The notes under the pieces are model-generated. The model saw nothing but the letters and a program-made list of their open reading frames with translations, did not search any database and was not told the DNA's origin. From NCBI GenBank assembly GCA_902516395.1, contig CABXYN010000005.1, positions 1 through 60,304 on the forward strand: a stretch of DNA of 60,304 bases, given 5' to 3'. The DNA comes from an uncultured Pelagibacteraceae bacterium (lineage in GTDB: Bacteria; Pseudomonadota; Alphaproteobacteria; Pelagibacterales; Pelagibacteraceae). Below, in pieces: positions 19,885 to 27,621 of this stretch; position 1 is the stretch's first letter; every line of letters starts with the position of its first letter. A program made the position numbers and the translations under genes.

Positions 19885-20793
19885 TTATAATTTTTTTATA
19901 AATTTTGAAAGAGCCTCAGCATCAAATTTTTGCCAATCACCCATTTGACCTCTAGACCAAGTTCGCTGTCTTTTAGCGTATTGTCTAGTTTTTATGACAA
20001 TATTTAGTTTTAAATCATGCATAGAAATTTTTTTATCAATAAATTCTTTAATCTCTCTTATTCCTATAACTTTGAAGATGTTGCTATCACTCTTCAAATT
20101 AAGCTTTAAAAAATCTTTTACCTCTTTGATAGCTCCATCTTTTATCATTTGGTCTACTCTCTTGGAAATTTTGTTAATTAATTCATCTTTAGGATGATCT
20201 ATATAAATTTTAATAAACTCATCATTTTGATAAGATGGTTTTGTTTTCTTATACCATTCAAAAATTGATTTCTTTGAAATCGAAATAACTTCATAAGCTC
20301 TGATTGATCTTTGAGCATCAGTTAGGTCGATTCTATTTTTTACCAATGGATCAATTTTTAAGAGTTTTAAATAAAATTTTTTTTGCCCTAAAATATTTTG
20401 CATCCGTCTTATTTTATTACGAAGAGAGATTGGTATTTTTGGAATTTTAACCAATCCATCAGTCAGAGCTTTGAAATAAAGACCAGTACCACCAACTAAA
20501 ATTGGTATTTTGTTTTTGTCTCTAATTTTTTTGATATTCTTTTTTGCTAATTTTAACCACTCACCTGAAGAAAATTCTTTTTTAACACTTATAAAACTAT
20601 ATAAATGATGATTAATTTTATTCAAATCAGTTTTTGAGGGTCTAGCGGTCAGTATATTTAATTCTTTGTATACCTGCATGCTATCTGCATTAATAATTTC
20701 TCCATTTAACTTGTTAGCAATTTTCAATGCAGCTTTAGACTTGCCTGATGCTGTGGGGCCTGAGATTAATATTATTTTGGACTTAAGGTCCAT
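19885..20793 (-). CDS. miaA: tRNA dimethylallyltransferase
   Basis: MiaA transfers a dimethylallyl group to A37 of tRNAs reading UNN codons. The 302-residue protein has the P-loop GPTASGKSKAA at residues 11-21, the DSMQVYKEL segment with the catalytic Asp, the LVGGTGLYF block and the RQYAKRQRTW motif near the C-terminus. It lies 5 bp after degP and is probably the last gene of the hflK transcript. Its prenyl donor, dimethylallyl diphosphate, comes from the MEP pathway that Dxs, also in this window, initiates. Confidence 0.96.
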   Translation of the reverse strand: MDLKSKIILISGPTASGKSKAALKIANKLNGEIINADSMQVYKELNILTARPSKTDLNKINHHLYSFISVKKEFSSGEWLKLAKKNIKKIRDKNKIPILVGGTGLYFKALTDGLVKIPKIPISLRNKIRRMQNILGQKKFYLKLLKIDPLVKNRIDLTDAQRSIRAYEVISISKKSIFEWYKKTKPSYQNDEFIKIYIDHPKDELINKISKRVDQMIKDGAIKEVKDFLKLNLKSDSNIFKVIGIREIKEFIDKKISMHDLKLNIVIKTRQYAKRQRTWSRGQMGDWQKFDAEALSKFIKKL

Positions 20794-20798
20794 TTTTA

Positions 20799-22196
20799 TT
20801 ATTTTAATTTAACACCAATATATGTTCTTTGATTTTGGTTATTATAAATTGCAATTAGCAAGTTATTTTCATCACTTCTTAACTTCAATTTTACCACATT
20901 ATCAAGATCACCTACTGTGTTAATTTTTTTTCTATTTGCTTCAACAATAATATTATTCACTTGTAAATAGTTTATAGGGCTATCGTTATCTATTTTAGTG
21001 ATGACAACTCCGCTTGTTCCTTTTGGAAGATTTCTTGCCTCAATATCATCTTTACTTAATAATCGAACATCTATTTTCAAACCTTCAATTCTCTTTACTT
21101 TTGGTTTTTCAATTGCTGGTTTTTGTGCTTTAAAATCTTCTGAAGTTTCTAATCTTCCAAGAATTATTTCTTTTGTGATTTCTCGTTTATTTCTCCAAAC
21201 TTTAACAATTACTTTTTTTCCAACATCTGTTTCAGCAACTATTTTAGGTAGTTCCTTCATTTCAATAATAGGTTTTCCATCAAACTCTAAAATTATATCA
21301 CCAGGTTTAATTCCTCCATTATCTGATGGACTATTATCAGCAACACTTGCAACTAAAGCACCTCTTGGTTTATCAAGTTTTTCTGCATCTGCTATTCCTT
21401 GATCTACTTGCTGAATTCTAACACCAAGCCATCCTCTTTTCGTTTCTCCAAATTCAATCAATTGGTCAATAACTTTTTGTGCACTATTAGATGGTATCGC
21501 AAAACCTATTCCGATTGAGCCTGATTGGCCAAGTATGGCTGTATTAATTCCAATAACATCTCCATTCATATTAAATAATGGACCACCTGAATTTCCTTGA
21601 TTTATTGAAGCATCAGTTTGAATATAATCTTCATATCTTGATAATCCTATGCTTCTATTTCTAGCAGAGATTATTCCTGCTGTTACAGTTCCTCCAAGTC
21701 CAAATGGATTGCCTATTGCAATAACCCAATCTCCAATTCTAGCTTTGTCTGAATTTCCAAATTTAACTGGCTTAAATTTTTCATCTGACTCAATTTTTAA
21801 TACAGCAATATCCATACCTGCATCTGCACCAAGCACTTCGGCTTTGTAATCTTCATCTCCATTAACTCTAACAAATATGTCTGACGCTCCCTGTATCACA
21901 TGATTATTTGTTATTACAATTCCATCTTCAGCAATTATAAAACCTGATCCTAGCGCACTAGTCTGTCTTTGTTGAGGTGAGCCAAACATATCTTCAAATG
22001 GAGATCCTGGTGGAAATTCAAATGGCAAAGGATTTGATTTTGTTGTTACTGTTGTGGTCGTTGAAATATTTACAACTGATGGCATTAACTTTTCTGCTAA
22101 ATCAGCAAACGATGATGGAATTTCCTGAGCTTTAGAAATTGTAAAATAATTTAAAGAAATTATTATTATTGAAAAAATTTTAATCAAGTTTTTCAT
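20799..22196 (-). CDS. Periplasmic serine protease, Do/DegP family
   Basis: This is an HtrA-type chaperone-protease with an N-terminal signal peptide (hydrophobic residues 4-20, cleavage after Ala in SKAQE). The trypsin-like domain has the catalytic triad H99 in NNHV, D129 in DIAVLK and S203 in GNSGGP, and two PDZ domains follow. I take the second in-frame Met (MKNLIKIF) as start. It overlaps the upstream DUF2065 gene by ATGA and gives a clean signal peptide; the ATG 15 bp upstream only adds VFKS before it. It degrades misfolded envelope proteins. It is encoded downstream of hflK-hflC-DUF2065, a gene order common in alphaproteobacteria. Confidence 0.95.
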   Translation of the reverse strand: MKNLIKIFSIIIISLNYFTISKAQEIPSSFADLAEKLMPSVVNISTTTTVTTKSNPLPFEFPPGSPFEDMFGSPQQRQTSALGSGFIIAEDGIVITNNHVIQGASDIFVRVNGDEDYKAEVLGADAGMDIAVLKIESDEKFKPVKFGNSDKARIGDWVIAIGNPFGLGGTVTAGIISARNRSIGLSRYEDYIQTDASINQGNSGGPLFNMNGDVIGINTAILGQSGSIGIGFAIPSNSAQKVIDQLIEFGETKRGWLGVRIQQVDQGIADAEKLDKPRGALVASVADNSPSDNGGIKPGDIILEFDGKPIIEMKELPKIVAETDVGKKVIVKVWRNKREITKEIILGRLETSEDFKAQKPAIEKPKVKRIEGLKIDVRLLSKDDIEARNLPKGTSGVVITKIDNDSPINYLQVNNIIVEANRKKINTVGDLDNVVKLKLRSDENNLLIAIYNNQNQRTYIGVKLK

Positions 22197-22378
22197 ACTT
22201 TTAAATACCAAATAATTATAAATCCAATAAGTGCAAATATTAACCCACCTGCTCTTAATTGTTTATCAGCAACCACATCAAGTTTTTTTAACATATTTTT
22301 CATTTTTGATGGAAATAAGGCATACAACACACCTTCAATAAACAAGAAAAGACCAAAAGCTATGATCAATTCTCTCAT
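22193..22378 (-). CDS. DUF2065 family small membrane protein
   Basis: The 61-residue protein has two hydrophobic helices (about residues 4-22 and 44-59) separated by a basic loop, the pattern of DUF2065 (YjeT in E. coli). It occupies the usual place next to hflC, 14 bp after it, and overlaps degP by 4 bp. Its function is unknown; the conserved position suggests a link to HflKC or envelope proteolysis. Confidence 0.85.
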   Translation of the reverse strand: MRELIIAFGLFLFIEGVLYALFPSKMKNMLKKLDVVADKQLRAGGLIFALIGFIIIWYLKV

Positions 22379-22392
22379 CTTAACTAAAATTT

Positions 22393-23253
22393 TTATTTTT
22401 GTTTATTTCCAAAAAATTTAAAGAATTCACTATCTGGTGATAAAATCATTGAAGTTTCTCCTCCGATTAAAGCTTTTTGGTAAGCTTGCATTGCTCTGTA
22501 AAATCCAAAAAATTCTGGGTCTTGTCCAAATGCATCAGCAAAAATTTTATTTTTAAGGCCATCTCCTTCACCTTTCATAATCTCAGATTTTTTTTCTGCC
22601 TCAGCTAAGATAACTGTTACTTCTTTATCTGCTGTTGATGTAATGGTGACAGCCATCTCTGCACCTTTTGCTCTAAATTCTTTAGCTTCTCTTTCCCTTT
22701 CAGTTTGCATTCTTCTAAAAATTGCATCACTGTTTGCTTGAGGTAAATCAGCTCTTTTTATTCTTACGTCAACTATCTTAATACCGAAATTTTCGGCTTC
22801 ATTATTTACACCTTGTTGAATAAGAGCCATTTGTTTAGATCTATCTTCAGATAATAGTGTTTGTAATTTTTGTTGACCTAGTACGTTTCTTATTCTTGAA
22901 TTAATAATCGTTGCTAACCTTGATCTTGCAACTCTTTCATTTCCAACTGAAATGTAGAATTTTAGTGGATCAATAATTTGAAATCTTGCAAAAGCGTCAA
23001 CAATCAGACGTTTTTGATCAGATGCAATGACTTCTTCAGGTGGTGTATCTAAATTTAAAACTCTTTTATCTAAAAATACTACATTCTGAATAAATGGAAG
23101 TTTGAAATTTAGTCCAGGCTTTAAAATAATTCTCTTAGGATCACCAAACTGAAGTACGATAGCTTGGTTTACTTCTTTAACAATGAATATTGAGAAGAAT
23201 AGAGTTGCCCCTATCAAGATAATTATTGGTAATATAAATTTTCCTGCTTTCAT
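22393..23253 (-). CDS. hflC: Membrane protease modulator HflC
   Basis: HflC is an SPFH/prohibitin-family protein that, with HflK, forms a large cage around FtsH and limits its activity. The 286-residue protein has one N-terminal membrane helix (about 6-25), the SPFH domain with QFGDPKRIILKPGLNFKLPF, and a helical C-terminal region with EREREAKEFRAKGAE. Its ATG shares one base with the hflK stop. FtsH, the partner protease, is encoded elsewhere in this window at 49689-51581. Confidence 0.95.
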   Translation of the reverse strand: MKAGKFILPIIILIGATLFFSIFIVKEVNQAIVLQFGDPKRIILKPGLNFKLPFIQNVVFLDKRVLNLDTPPEEVIASDQKRLIVDAFARFQIIDPLKFYISVGNERVARSRLATIINSRIRNVLGQQKLQTLLSEDRSKQMALIQQGVNNEAENFGIKIVDVRIKRADLPQANSDAIFRRMQTEREREAKEFRAKGAEMAVTITSTADKEVTVILAEAEKKSEIMKGEGDGLKNKIFADAFGQDPEFFGFYRAMQAYQKALIGGETSMILSPDSEFFKFFGNKQK

Positions 23254-24350
23254 TAATTTGTTCCTGATTTTAATTCTTGTAATGGAAGATATGGCACAAC
23301 ACCAGATCCTGAATCTTTATCAATTATAATTTTATTGATGTCAGCAAGAACCTGCTCCATTGTCTCTAAATACATTCTTTCCTGAGTTACTTCTTTTGCT
23401 TTATCGTATTCAGTGTAAATAGATAAAAATCTACTAGCTTCACCTTCCGCCTTTGCAACAACTTCTTTTTTATAAGCTTCTGCGGCTTGTAAGATTTTTG
23501 CAGCTTCTCCACGTGCTCTTGGTATTACATCATTAGCATACGCTTCTGCCTCATTTTTTGATCTCTCCATATCAGCTCTCGCAGCTTGTACATCTCTAAA
23601 AGCGTCAATAACCTGATCTGGTGGGTCGGCTTTTTGAGTTTGAACTTGTGTAATTAGTACTCCACTTTCGTATTCATCAAGTATTCCTTGAATAATATCT
23701 TGTGTATCTCTTTCAATAACTGCTCTTCCTTCTGTAAGAATTGGCTGAATATCTGATCTTGCTATAACTTCTCTCATGGCAGTTTCTGCTGCCGCTTTTA
23801 CTGTACCTTCTGGATCTTGGATTTTAAAAAGAAAGTTTCCAGCGTCTTTTATTACCCAAAATACTGAAAAATCTATATTAACAATATTTTCATCACCAGT
23901 TAACATTAAGCTTTCCTCAGGCACATCCGCAACACCGCCGCCCTGACCAAATCCACTGTCTCTTTCTGATCTAAAACCAATGTCCATTCTATTAACCTTT
24001 GTAACTTTAGGAGTTAACACACTTTCTATAGGGAATGGTAGATGATAATTTAATCCTGGTTGAGTAGTGTTTATAAATTTACCAAATCGTAGAACTACCC
24101 CTTGTTCATCAGGTAAAACTCTATATAATCCACTTAACGCCCATATTACCAATAATATGATTAATCCAAATATAATTGGTTTTGATCCACCTTTTCCACT
24201 GCCAGTGAACCTGTTTATCGTGTCTTGTAATTTTTTTATTGTCTCATCCAAATTAGGAGGTGTCGGGCCTCTTCTAAAACCACCACCGTTTCCACTCCCA
24301 CCACTTCCTGGAGGACTACCCCATGGGCTTTGATTTTTGTAAATCGTCAT
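23253..24350 (-). CDS. hflK: Membrane protease modulator HflK
   Basis: HflK is the larger partner of HflC. The 365-residue protein begins with a Gly/Pro-rich disordered tail (about 1-45). One membrane helix (about 60-78) and an SPFH domain (VVLRFGKFINTTQPGLNYHLPFPIE) follow, then a coiled-coil with an Ala/Glu-rich region near 270-310. It is the first gene of the minus-strand unit, facing away from mrp, with a promoter candidate just upstream. Confidence 0.95.
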   Translation of the reverse strand: MTIYKNQSPWGSPPGSGGSGNGGGFRRGPTPPNLDETIKKLQDTINRFTGSGKGGSKPIIFGLIILLVIWALSGLYRVLPDEQGVVLRFGKFINTTQPGLNYHLPFPIESVLTPKVTKVNRMDIGFRSERDSGFGQGGGVADVPEESLMLTGDENIVNIDFSVFWVIKDAGNFLFKIQDPEGTVKAAAETAMREVIARSDIQPILTEGRAVIERDTQDIIQGILDEYESGVLITQVQTQKADPPDQVIDAFRDVQAARADMERSKNEAEAYANDVIPRARGEAAKILQAAEAYKKEVVAKAEGEASRFLSIYTEYDKAKEVTQERMYLETMEQVLADINKIIIDKDSGSGVVPYLPLQELKSGTN

Positions 24351-24351
24351 T

Positions 24352-24379
24352 ATGACATTCTATATAGTGTCTTTATAAT
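24352..24379 (+). promoter_or_regulatory. Candidate mrp promoter
   Basis: ATGACA (24352-24357), a 16-bp spacer and a perfect TATAAT (24374-24379) lie 24 bp before the mrp ATG. An AAGG at 24387-24390 is a weak ribosome-binding site. Confidence 0.4.
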
Positions 24380-24388
24380 CAAAAACAA
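24361..24388 (-). promoter_or_regulatory. Candidate hflK promoter
   Basis: On the minus strand TTGTTT (complement of 24383-24388), a 16-bp spacer and TATATA (24361-24366) precede the hflK ATG with a very short leader. It overlaps the candidate mrp promoter on the other strand. Confidence 0.4.
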
Positions 24389-24403
24389 GGTAAGTGTAAT
24401 TTT

Positions 24404-25228
24404 ATGAATGATAAAAAAGTAGGTCTAAGTGACACAATGAAAGCAAAAACTGAGCCAAAAACCTTTAAAAGAAACCCTATTCTTGGTACAAAATTTACCA
24501 TTGCTGTCTCGAGTGCAAAGGGAGGTGTTGGAAAATCTACTTTTGCCACAAACTTAGCTTTAGCCTTAAAAAAAGTTGGTTGCAAAGTCGGAATTTTAGA
24601 TGCTGATATTTATGGACCATCTTTACCAAAACTATTCTCAATAAATGAAAAACCCGAGAGCGATGGTCAAACTTTGAAACCAATTATAAAGTACGGTATT
24701 CAATGTATGTCCATTGGGTTTCTAACAGATGAACAAACTCCAATGATATGGAGAGGGCCAATGGTAACAAGTGCTATTAAAACTTTTACTCAAAAGGTTG
24801 GTTGGAAAGACTTAGACTTTATTATCGTTGATATGCCTCCAGGCACAGGTGATACTCAGCTCACTTTTGCGCAGGAAATTAAAGTAGATGGAGCAATAAT
24901 TGTTTCAACCCCTCAAGAAATAGCTCTTCAAGATGTAAAAAGAGGAATTAAAATGTTTGAAAAATTAAAAGTGAATATTATTGGATTAATTGACAATATG
25001 AGTCACTTTATCGGAGATGATGGAAAAAAGTATGCAATTTTTGGAGAGAATGGCGTTGAAAGAACTGCAAAAGAATTTGAGAAGAAATTTTTAGGACAAA
25101 TACCAATAAATCCTGATGTTGGAAAATATGGAGATATGGGAATTCCTATTGTTGAGAAAGACCAAGATCATGAAGTTACAAAAATTTATTTAAAATTTGC
25201 TGAGGAAATTAAACAATCTTATCTTTAA
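24404..25228 (+). CDS. mrp: Iron-sulfur cluster carrier ATPase Mrp/ApbC
   Basis: This is a P-loop NTPase of the Mrp/NBP35/ApbC family that binds and transfers Fe-S clusters. Motifs are the deviant Walker [11 protein letters not shown] near residues 38-47, DADIYGPS, the GPMVTSAI block and [11 protein letters not shown]. The 274-residue form starts almost directly with the ATPase domain and lacks the N-terminal DUF59/MIP18 domain that many Mrp proteins carry. The C-terminal CxxC found in many relatives is also not obvious. It stands alone on the plus strand and overlaps the convergent thyX end by 20 bp. Clients in this window could include NadA and the indolepyruvate oxidoreductase. Confidence 0.93.
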   Translation: MNDKKVGLSDTMKAKTEPKTFKRNPILGTKFTIAVSSAKGGVGKSTFATNLALALKKVGCKVGILDADIYGPSLPKLFSINEKPESDGQTLKPIIKYGIQCMSIGFLTDEQTPMIWRGPMVTSAIKTFTQKVGWKDLDFIIVDMPPGTGDTQLTFAQEIKVDGAIIVSTPQEIALQDVKRGIKMFEKLKVNIIGLIDNMSHFIGDDGKKYAIFGENGVERTAKEFEKKFLGQIPINPDVGKYGDMGIPIVEKDQDHEVTKIYLKFAEEIKQSYL

Positions 25229-26156
25229 TTTCAAAAGCTTCCATAAGCTCATTCCACTCTCTTTTTGAAAGTCCAGATTGCTCTAAATTTATTTCCTCAC
25301 CTTTTAATAATTTTTGAATAATAACTTTTCCTTTAGCAGAAACTTCTGTGCCACCTACTCTATAATCCATAAATGCATCATATGTAATAGGAACCCATCT
25401 CTTAAGTGTATCTAACATTATATCCGCATAAACTCTAATTTCATATTGAGCATGATGGTCAGCACGTAATCTTAAAAAATTCATTAAGTTTAAAAGATCA
25501 GTTTTCCAATACCATTGGGTATAAGTATTCAAAGTTAAGTTCATTCTAGCTAACTCTCTAGCTAATCCTTTTTTATTTTCGTCAATTGTAGACCCGTCAA
25601 ATTTCTGATTAAGCATAGTTTCATAATTATCATATGTTCTTTCAGCATCATTTTTTAACAGTTCTAAAACTTCCTTTGCTTGCTCTCCCTCAATCACATC
25701 ACCTCTACCTTGTCTATTTGCAATTGATTGAGCTGCTAAATTTTGTGGATCAGGTAAATAAAATTCTTTATCTAAAATTGAATATCTTGCAGAGTACTCA
25801 TTGACGTTTGCAGTACGATGTCTAATCCATTGTCTTGCTATAAATATTGGTAATTTAACATGATATTTAATTTCACACATTTCGAATGGAGTGCTATGCC
25901 AATGACGCATTAGATATTTTATTAGACCACTATCTGTTGAAACCTGTTTAGTTCCTTTGCCATAAGAAACTCTTGCTGACTGAACAATTGAACTATCATC
26001 TCCCATGTAGTCTATAACTCTTATAAAACCATGATCTAAAGCTGGCATAGCTTCATATAATACTTTTTCTAATTCAGGAGCGGTAACTCTTTTAGTTACA
26101 TTCTTTTGGGATTGTTGATCTTTTATGTCGTTTATTTGTTCTTTTGTAAGTTTCAT
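25209..26156 (-). CDS. thyX: FAD-dependent thymidylate synthase ThyX
   Basis: ThyX methylates dUMP to dTMP using methylene-tetrahydrofolate and reduced FAD. The ThyX motif [15 protein letters not shown] begins at R112 and keeps the pattern RHRx7SxRY, with a TANVN version of the middle. The 315-residue protein is longer than many homologues because of about 35 polar N-terminal residues before the conserved core. Its 3' end overlaps mrp by 20 bp. The gene is divergent from the tmRNA, with 44 bp between its ATG and the predicted tmRNA start. Confidence 0.96.
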   Translation of the reverse strand: MKLTKEQINDIKDQQSQKNVTKRVTAPELEKVLYEAMPALDHGFIRVIDYMGDDSSIVQSARVSYGKGTKQVSTDSGLIKYLMRHWHSTPFEMCEIKYHVKLPIFIARQWIRHRTANVNEYSARYSILDKEFYLPDPQNLAAQSIANRQGRGDVIEGEQAKEVLELLKNDAERTYDNYETMLNQKFDGSTIDENKKGLARELARMNLTLNTYTQWYWKTDLLNLMNFLRLRADHHAQYEIRVYADIMLDTLKRWVPITYDAFMDYRVGGTEVSAKGKVIIQKLLKGEEINLEQSGLSKREWNELMEAFEIKDKIV

Positions 26157-26166
26157 GAATAAATTA

Positions 26167-26194
26167 TTGAATCTCTCGTATTTGGTTTTATATT
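26167..26194 (+). promoter_or_regulatory. Candidate ssrA (tmRNA) promoter
   Basis: TTGAAT (26167-26172), a 16-bp spacer and TATATT (26189-26194) form a good sigma-70-type promoter. The predicted start, about 7 bp after the -10, falls at 26201, exactly the first base of the 5' hairpin of the acceptor RNA. Confidence 0.6.
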
Positions 26195-26280
26195 AATAGT
26201 GTTGGTTTTCCAACTATGACGATAAACGAATTTCGTAATAACCATTACGGACGTGGGGGCAGTACCCACCACCTCCACCA

Positions 26281-26292
26281 TTTACAACTTAA
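26281..26292 (+). other. tmRNA intervening segment (12 nt)
   Basis: TTTACAACTTAA separates the encoded CCA of the acceptor piece from the first G of the coding piece. In the precursor it forms the loop closing the acceptor stem. It must be removed by tRNA-type processing (RNase P on the coding side) to give two RNA chains. Confidence 0.75.
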
Positions 26293-26374
26293 GGGGGTGA
26301 ATTAGGATCGACGGGTGTCTAAAAGTTGTTCTTTCGTTCGGTATTGTTCCGCCGTGATGGGCTAATTTACAAAT

Positions 26375-26404
26375 GCTAACGAAAGTTACGCACTTGCAGC
26401 TTAA
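26375..26404 (+). CDS. tmRNA proteolysis tag reading frame
   Basis: Starting at a GCT resume codon the frame reads ANESYALAA and stops at TAA (26402-26404). The C-terminal YALAA matches tags recognised by ClpXP and other proteases. The upstream AAAT and the position relative to the 5' signature agree with a resume site. The exact resume codon is inferred by comparison with the E. coli tag ANDENYALAA. A 9-bp perfect hairpin (26401-26420) overlaps the stop codon. Confidence 0.8.
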   Translation, partial: ANESYALAA

Positions 26405-26432
26405 TTAGTTTACTAATTAAGTTACGGGGTTT

Positions 26433-26464
26433 GGGGCACCTGGCAACAGAACGCCCCTTTTTTT
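26433..26464 (+). terminator. Intrinsic terminator of ssrA
   Basis: GGGGC (26433-26437) and GCCCC (26453-26457) form a GC-rich stem followed by seven T residues (26458-26464). The stem may also be the last helix of the tmRNA coding piece. Confidence 0.75.
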
Positions 26465-26482
26465 ATATAAAATATTAATTAA

Positions 26483-26568
26483 TGGTGCGGCCAGAGAGAA
26501 TCGAACTCTCATGAGCTAGGCTCACACGGCCCTCAACCGTGCCTGTCTACCAATTTCAGCATGGCCGC
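26483..26568 (-). tRNA. tRNA-Leu (anticodon GAG)
   Basis: The minus strand folds as a class II tRNA. The acceptor stem GCGGCCA pairs with TGGCCGC, with discriminator A and an encoded CCA. The anticodon arm CACGG-TTGAGGG-CCGTG gives anticodon GAG. The long variable arm has stem TGAGC/GCTCA, and the T-arm GAGAG-TTCGATT-CTCTC is canonical. It reads CUC and CUU leucine codons. It converges on the tmRNA terminator with 18 bp between them. Confidence 0.97.
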
Positions 26569-26582
26569 AAATCATGCGTCAG

Positions 26583-26609
26583 ATTAAATGAATGACAATT
26601 CTATTTCAA
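26583..26609 (-). promoter_or_regulatory. Weak candidate promoter for tRNA-Leu
   Basis: On the minus strand TTGAAA (complement of 26604-26609), a 15-bp spacer and TTTAAT (complement of 26583-26588) lie at a suitable distance upstream of the tRNA 5' end. Spacing is short and the -10 is imperfect. Confidence 0.25.
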
Positions 26610-26626
26610 GTTGATAAGTTTTTATT

Positions 26627-27616
26627 ATGGAATTCACAACTCAAGTTAAAATTGCAACTGATCCTATTTATCAAAAAGTTTCTAAATCCATTCCTGAAAT
26701 TGAGTGGGCCACTCATGCACCTTACATTTATAAAATAAATAAACTTAAAAAAGAGAAGAACGCAGTAATTCTTGCTCATAATTACCAAACTCCTGAAATA
26801 TATCATGGCATATCAGATTTTTCAGCAGATTCGTTAGCCTTAGCAATTGAAGCTGCAAAAACAGAGGCTGATATAATTGTTATGTGCGGTGTACATTTTA
26901 TGGCGGAGACTGCCAAATTAATGAGTCCTGATAAAAAAGTTTTACTACCGGATATGAAAGCTGGTTGCTCTTTATCCTCATCTATAACTGGTGAAGATGT
27001 AAGAAACTTAAAAAATAAATATCCTGGTGTTCCTGTAGTTTCATATGTTAACACTTCTGCAGATGTTAAGGCTGAAACTGACGTTTGTTGTACATCAGCA
27101 AATGCTGTTAAAATCGTAAACTCTTTAGGTGTAAAAAAAGTAATTTTCTTACCTGATGACTATTTAGCAAAATATGTTGCTTCTCAAACTGATGTAGAAA
27201 TTATTTCATGGAAAGGTACATGTGAAGTTCATGAACAATTTAATGATGAAGAGATTAATGAAATAAGAAAAAACAATCCTGGAATTAAAATTATTGCTCA
27301 TCCTGAATGTCCTCCTGATGTAATAGAAGCAAGTGATTTTGCTGGTTCAACAAGTGGTATGATTAAATATGTTAAAGATAATCAACCTGAGAAAGTTATG
27401 ATGGTTACAGAATGCTCAATGAGCGATAATGTTCAAATTGATAATCCTAATGTAGAATTTATTAGACCTTGTAACTTATGTCCTCACATGAAAAGAATTA
27501 CACTGCCAAAAATACTTGATTGTTTAGAAAATGAAACCAACGAATTAATAATGGACCACGAAACAATTGAGAGGGCTAGGAAATCAGTAGAGAGAATGGC
27601 TGAAATAGGCAGATAA
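26627..27616 (+). CDS. nadA: Quinolinate synthase
   Basis: NadA condenses iminoaspartate with dihydroxyacetone phosphate to quinolinate, the precursor of NAD. The 329-residue protein has the three cysteines expected to hold its [4Fe-4S] cluster: C114 in AGCSL, C199 in GTCEVHEQF and C285 in the NLCPHMK segment. It also has the LAHNYQ substrate loop at residues 49-54. It is followed 5 bp later by nadC. No gene for the iminoaspartate supplier (NadB oxidase or an aspartate dehydrogenase) is next to it, so that step must be encoded elsewhere. Confidence 0.96.
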   Translation: MEFTTQVKIATDPIYQKVSKSIPEIEWATHAPYIYKINKLKKEKNAVILAHNYQTPEIYHGISDFSADSLALAIEAAKTEADIIVMCGVHFMAETAKLMSPDKKVLLPDMKAGCSLSSSITGEDVRNLKNKYPGVPVVSYVNTSADVKAETDVCCTSANAVKIVNSLGVKKVIFLPDDYLAKYVASQTDVEIISWKGTCEVHEQFNDEEINEIRKNNPGIKIIAHPECPPDVIEASDFAGSTSGMIKYVKDNQPEKVMMVTECSMSDNVQIDNPNVEFIRPCNLCPHMKRITLPKILDCLENETNELIMDHETIERARKSVERMAEIGR

Positions 27617-27621
27617 ATTCT

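Larger units (their letters stand above)
26201..26464 (+). ncRNA. ssrA: Two-piece (permuted) tmRNA, alphaproteobacterial type
   Basis: The tmRNA rescues stalled ribosomes and tags the nascent peptide. The gene is circularly permuted: the 3' (acceptor) part comes first and the 5' (coding) part second. The acceptor piece (about 26201-26280) starts with hairpin GTTGG-TTTT-CCAAC (26201-26214). It has a T-arm (GTGGG 26253-26257, CCCAC 26265-26269) and ends in an encoded CCA. After a 12-nt insert (26281-26292) the coding piece begins GGGGGTG at 26293. These seven bases pair with CACCTCC (26270-26276) as an acceptor stem whose third pair is G-U, the alanine identity element. The tmRNA 5' signature GGATCGACGGG follows. 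The T-loop reads GGCAGTA rather than TTCRANT. Mature ends are inferred, not measured. Confidence 0.93.

Noticed and set aside
20998..21402. 134-codon plus-strand frame
   Set aside because: It is antisense to the degP PDZ region, without a ribosome-binding site or homology.
26157..26200. Promoter for thyX facing the tmRNA promoter
   Set aside because: Possible hexamers (TTGGAA and TATAAA) are spaced only 15 bp apart and overlap the tmRNA hairpin, which is too weak to annotate.
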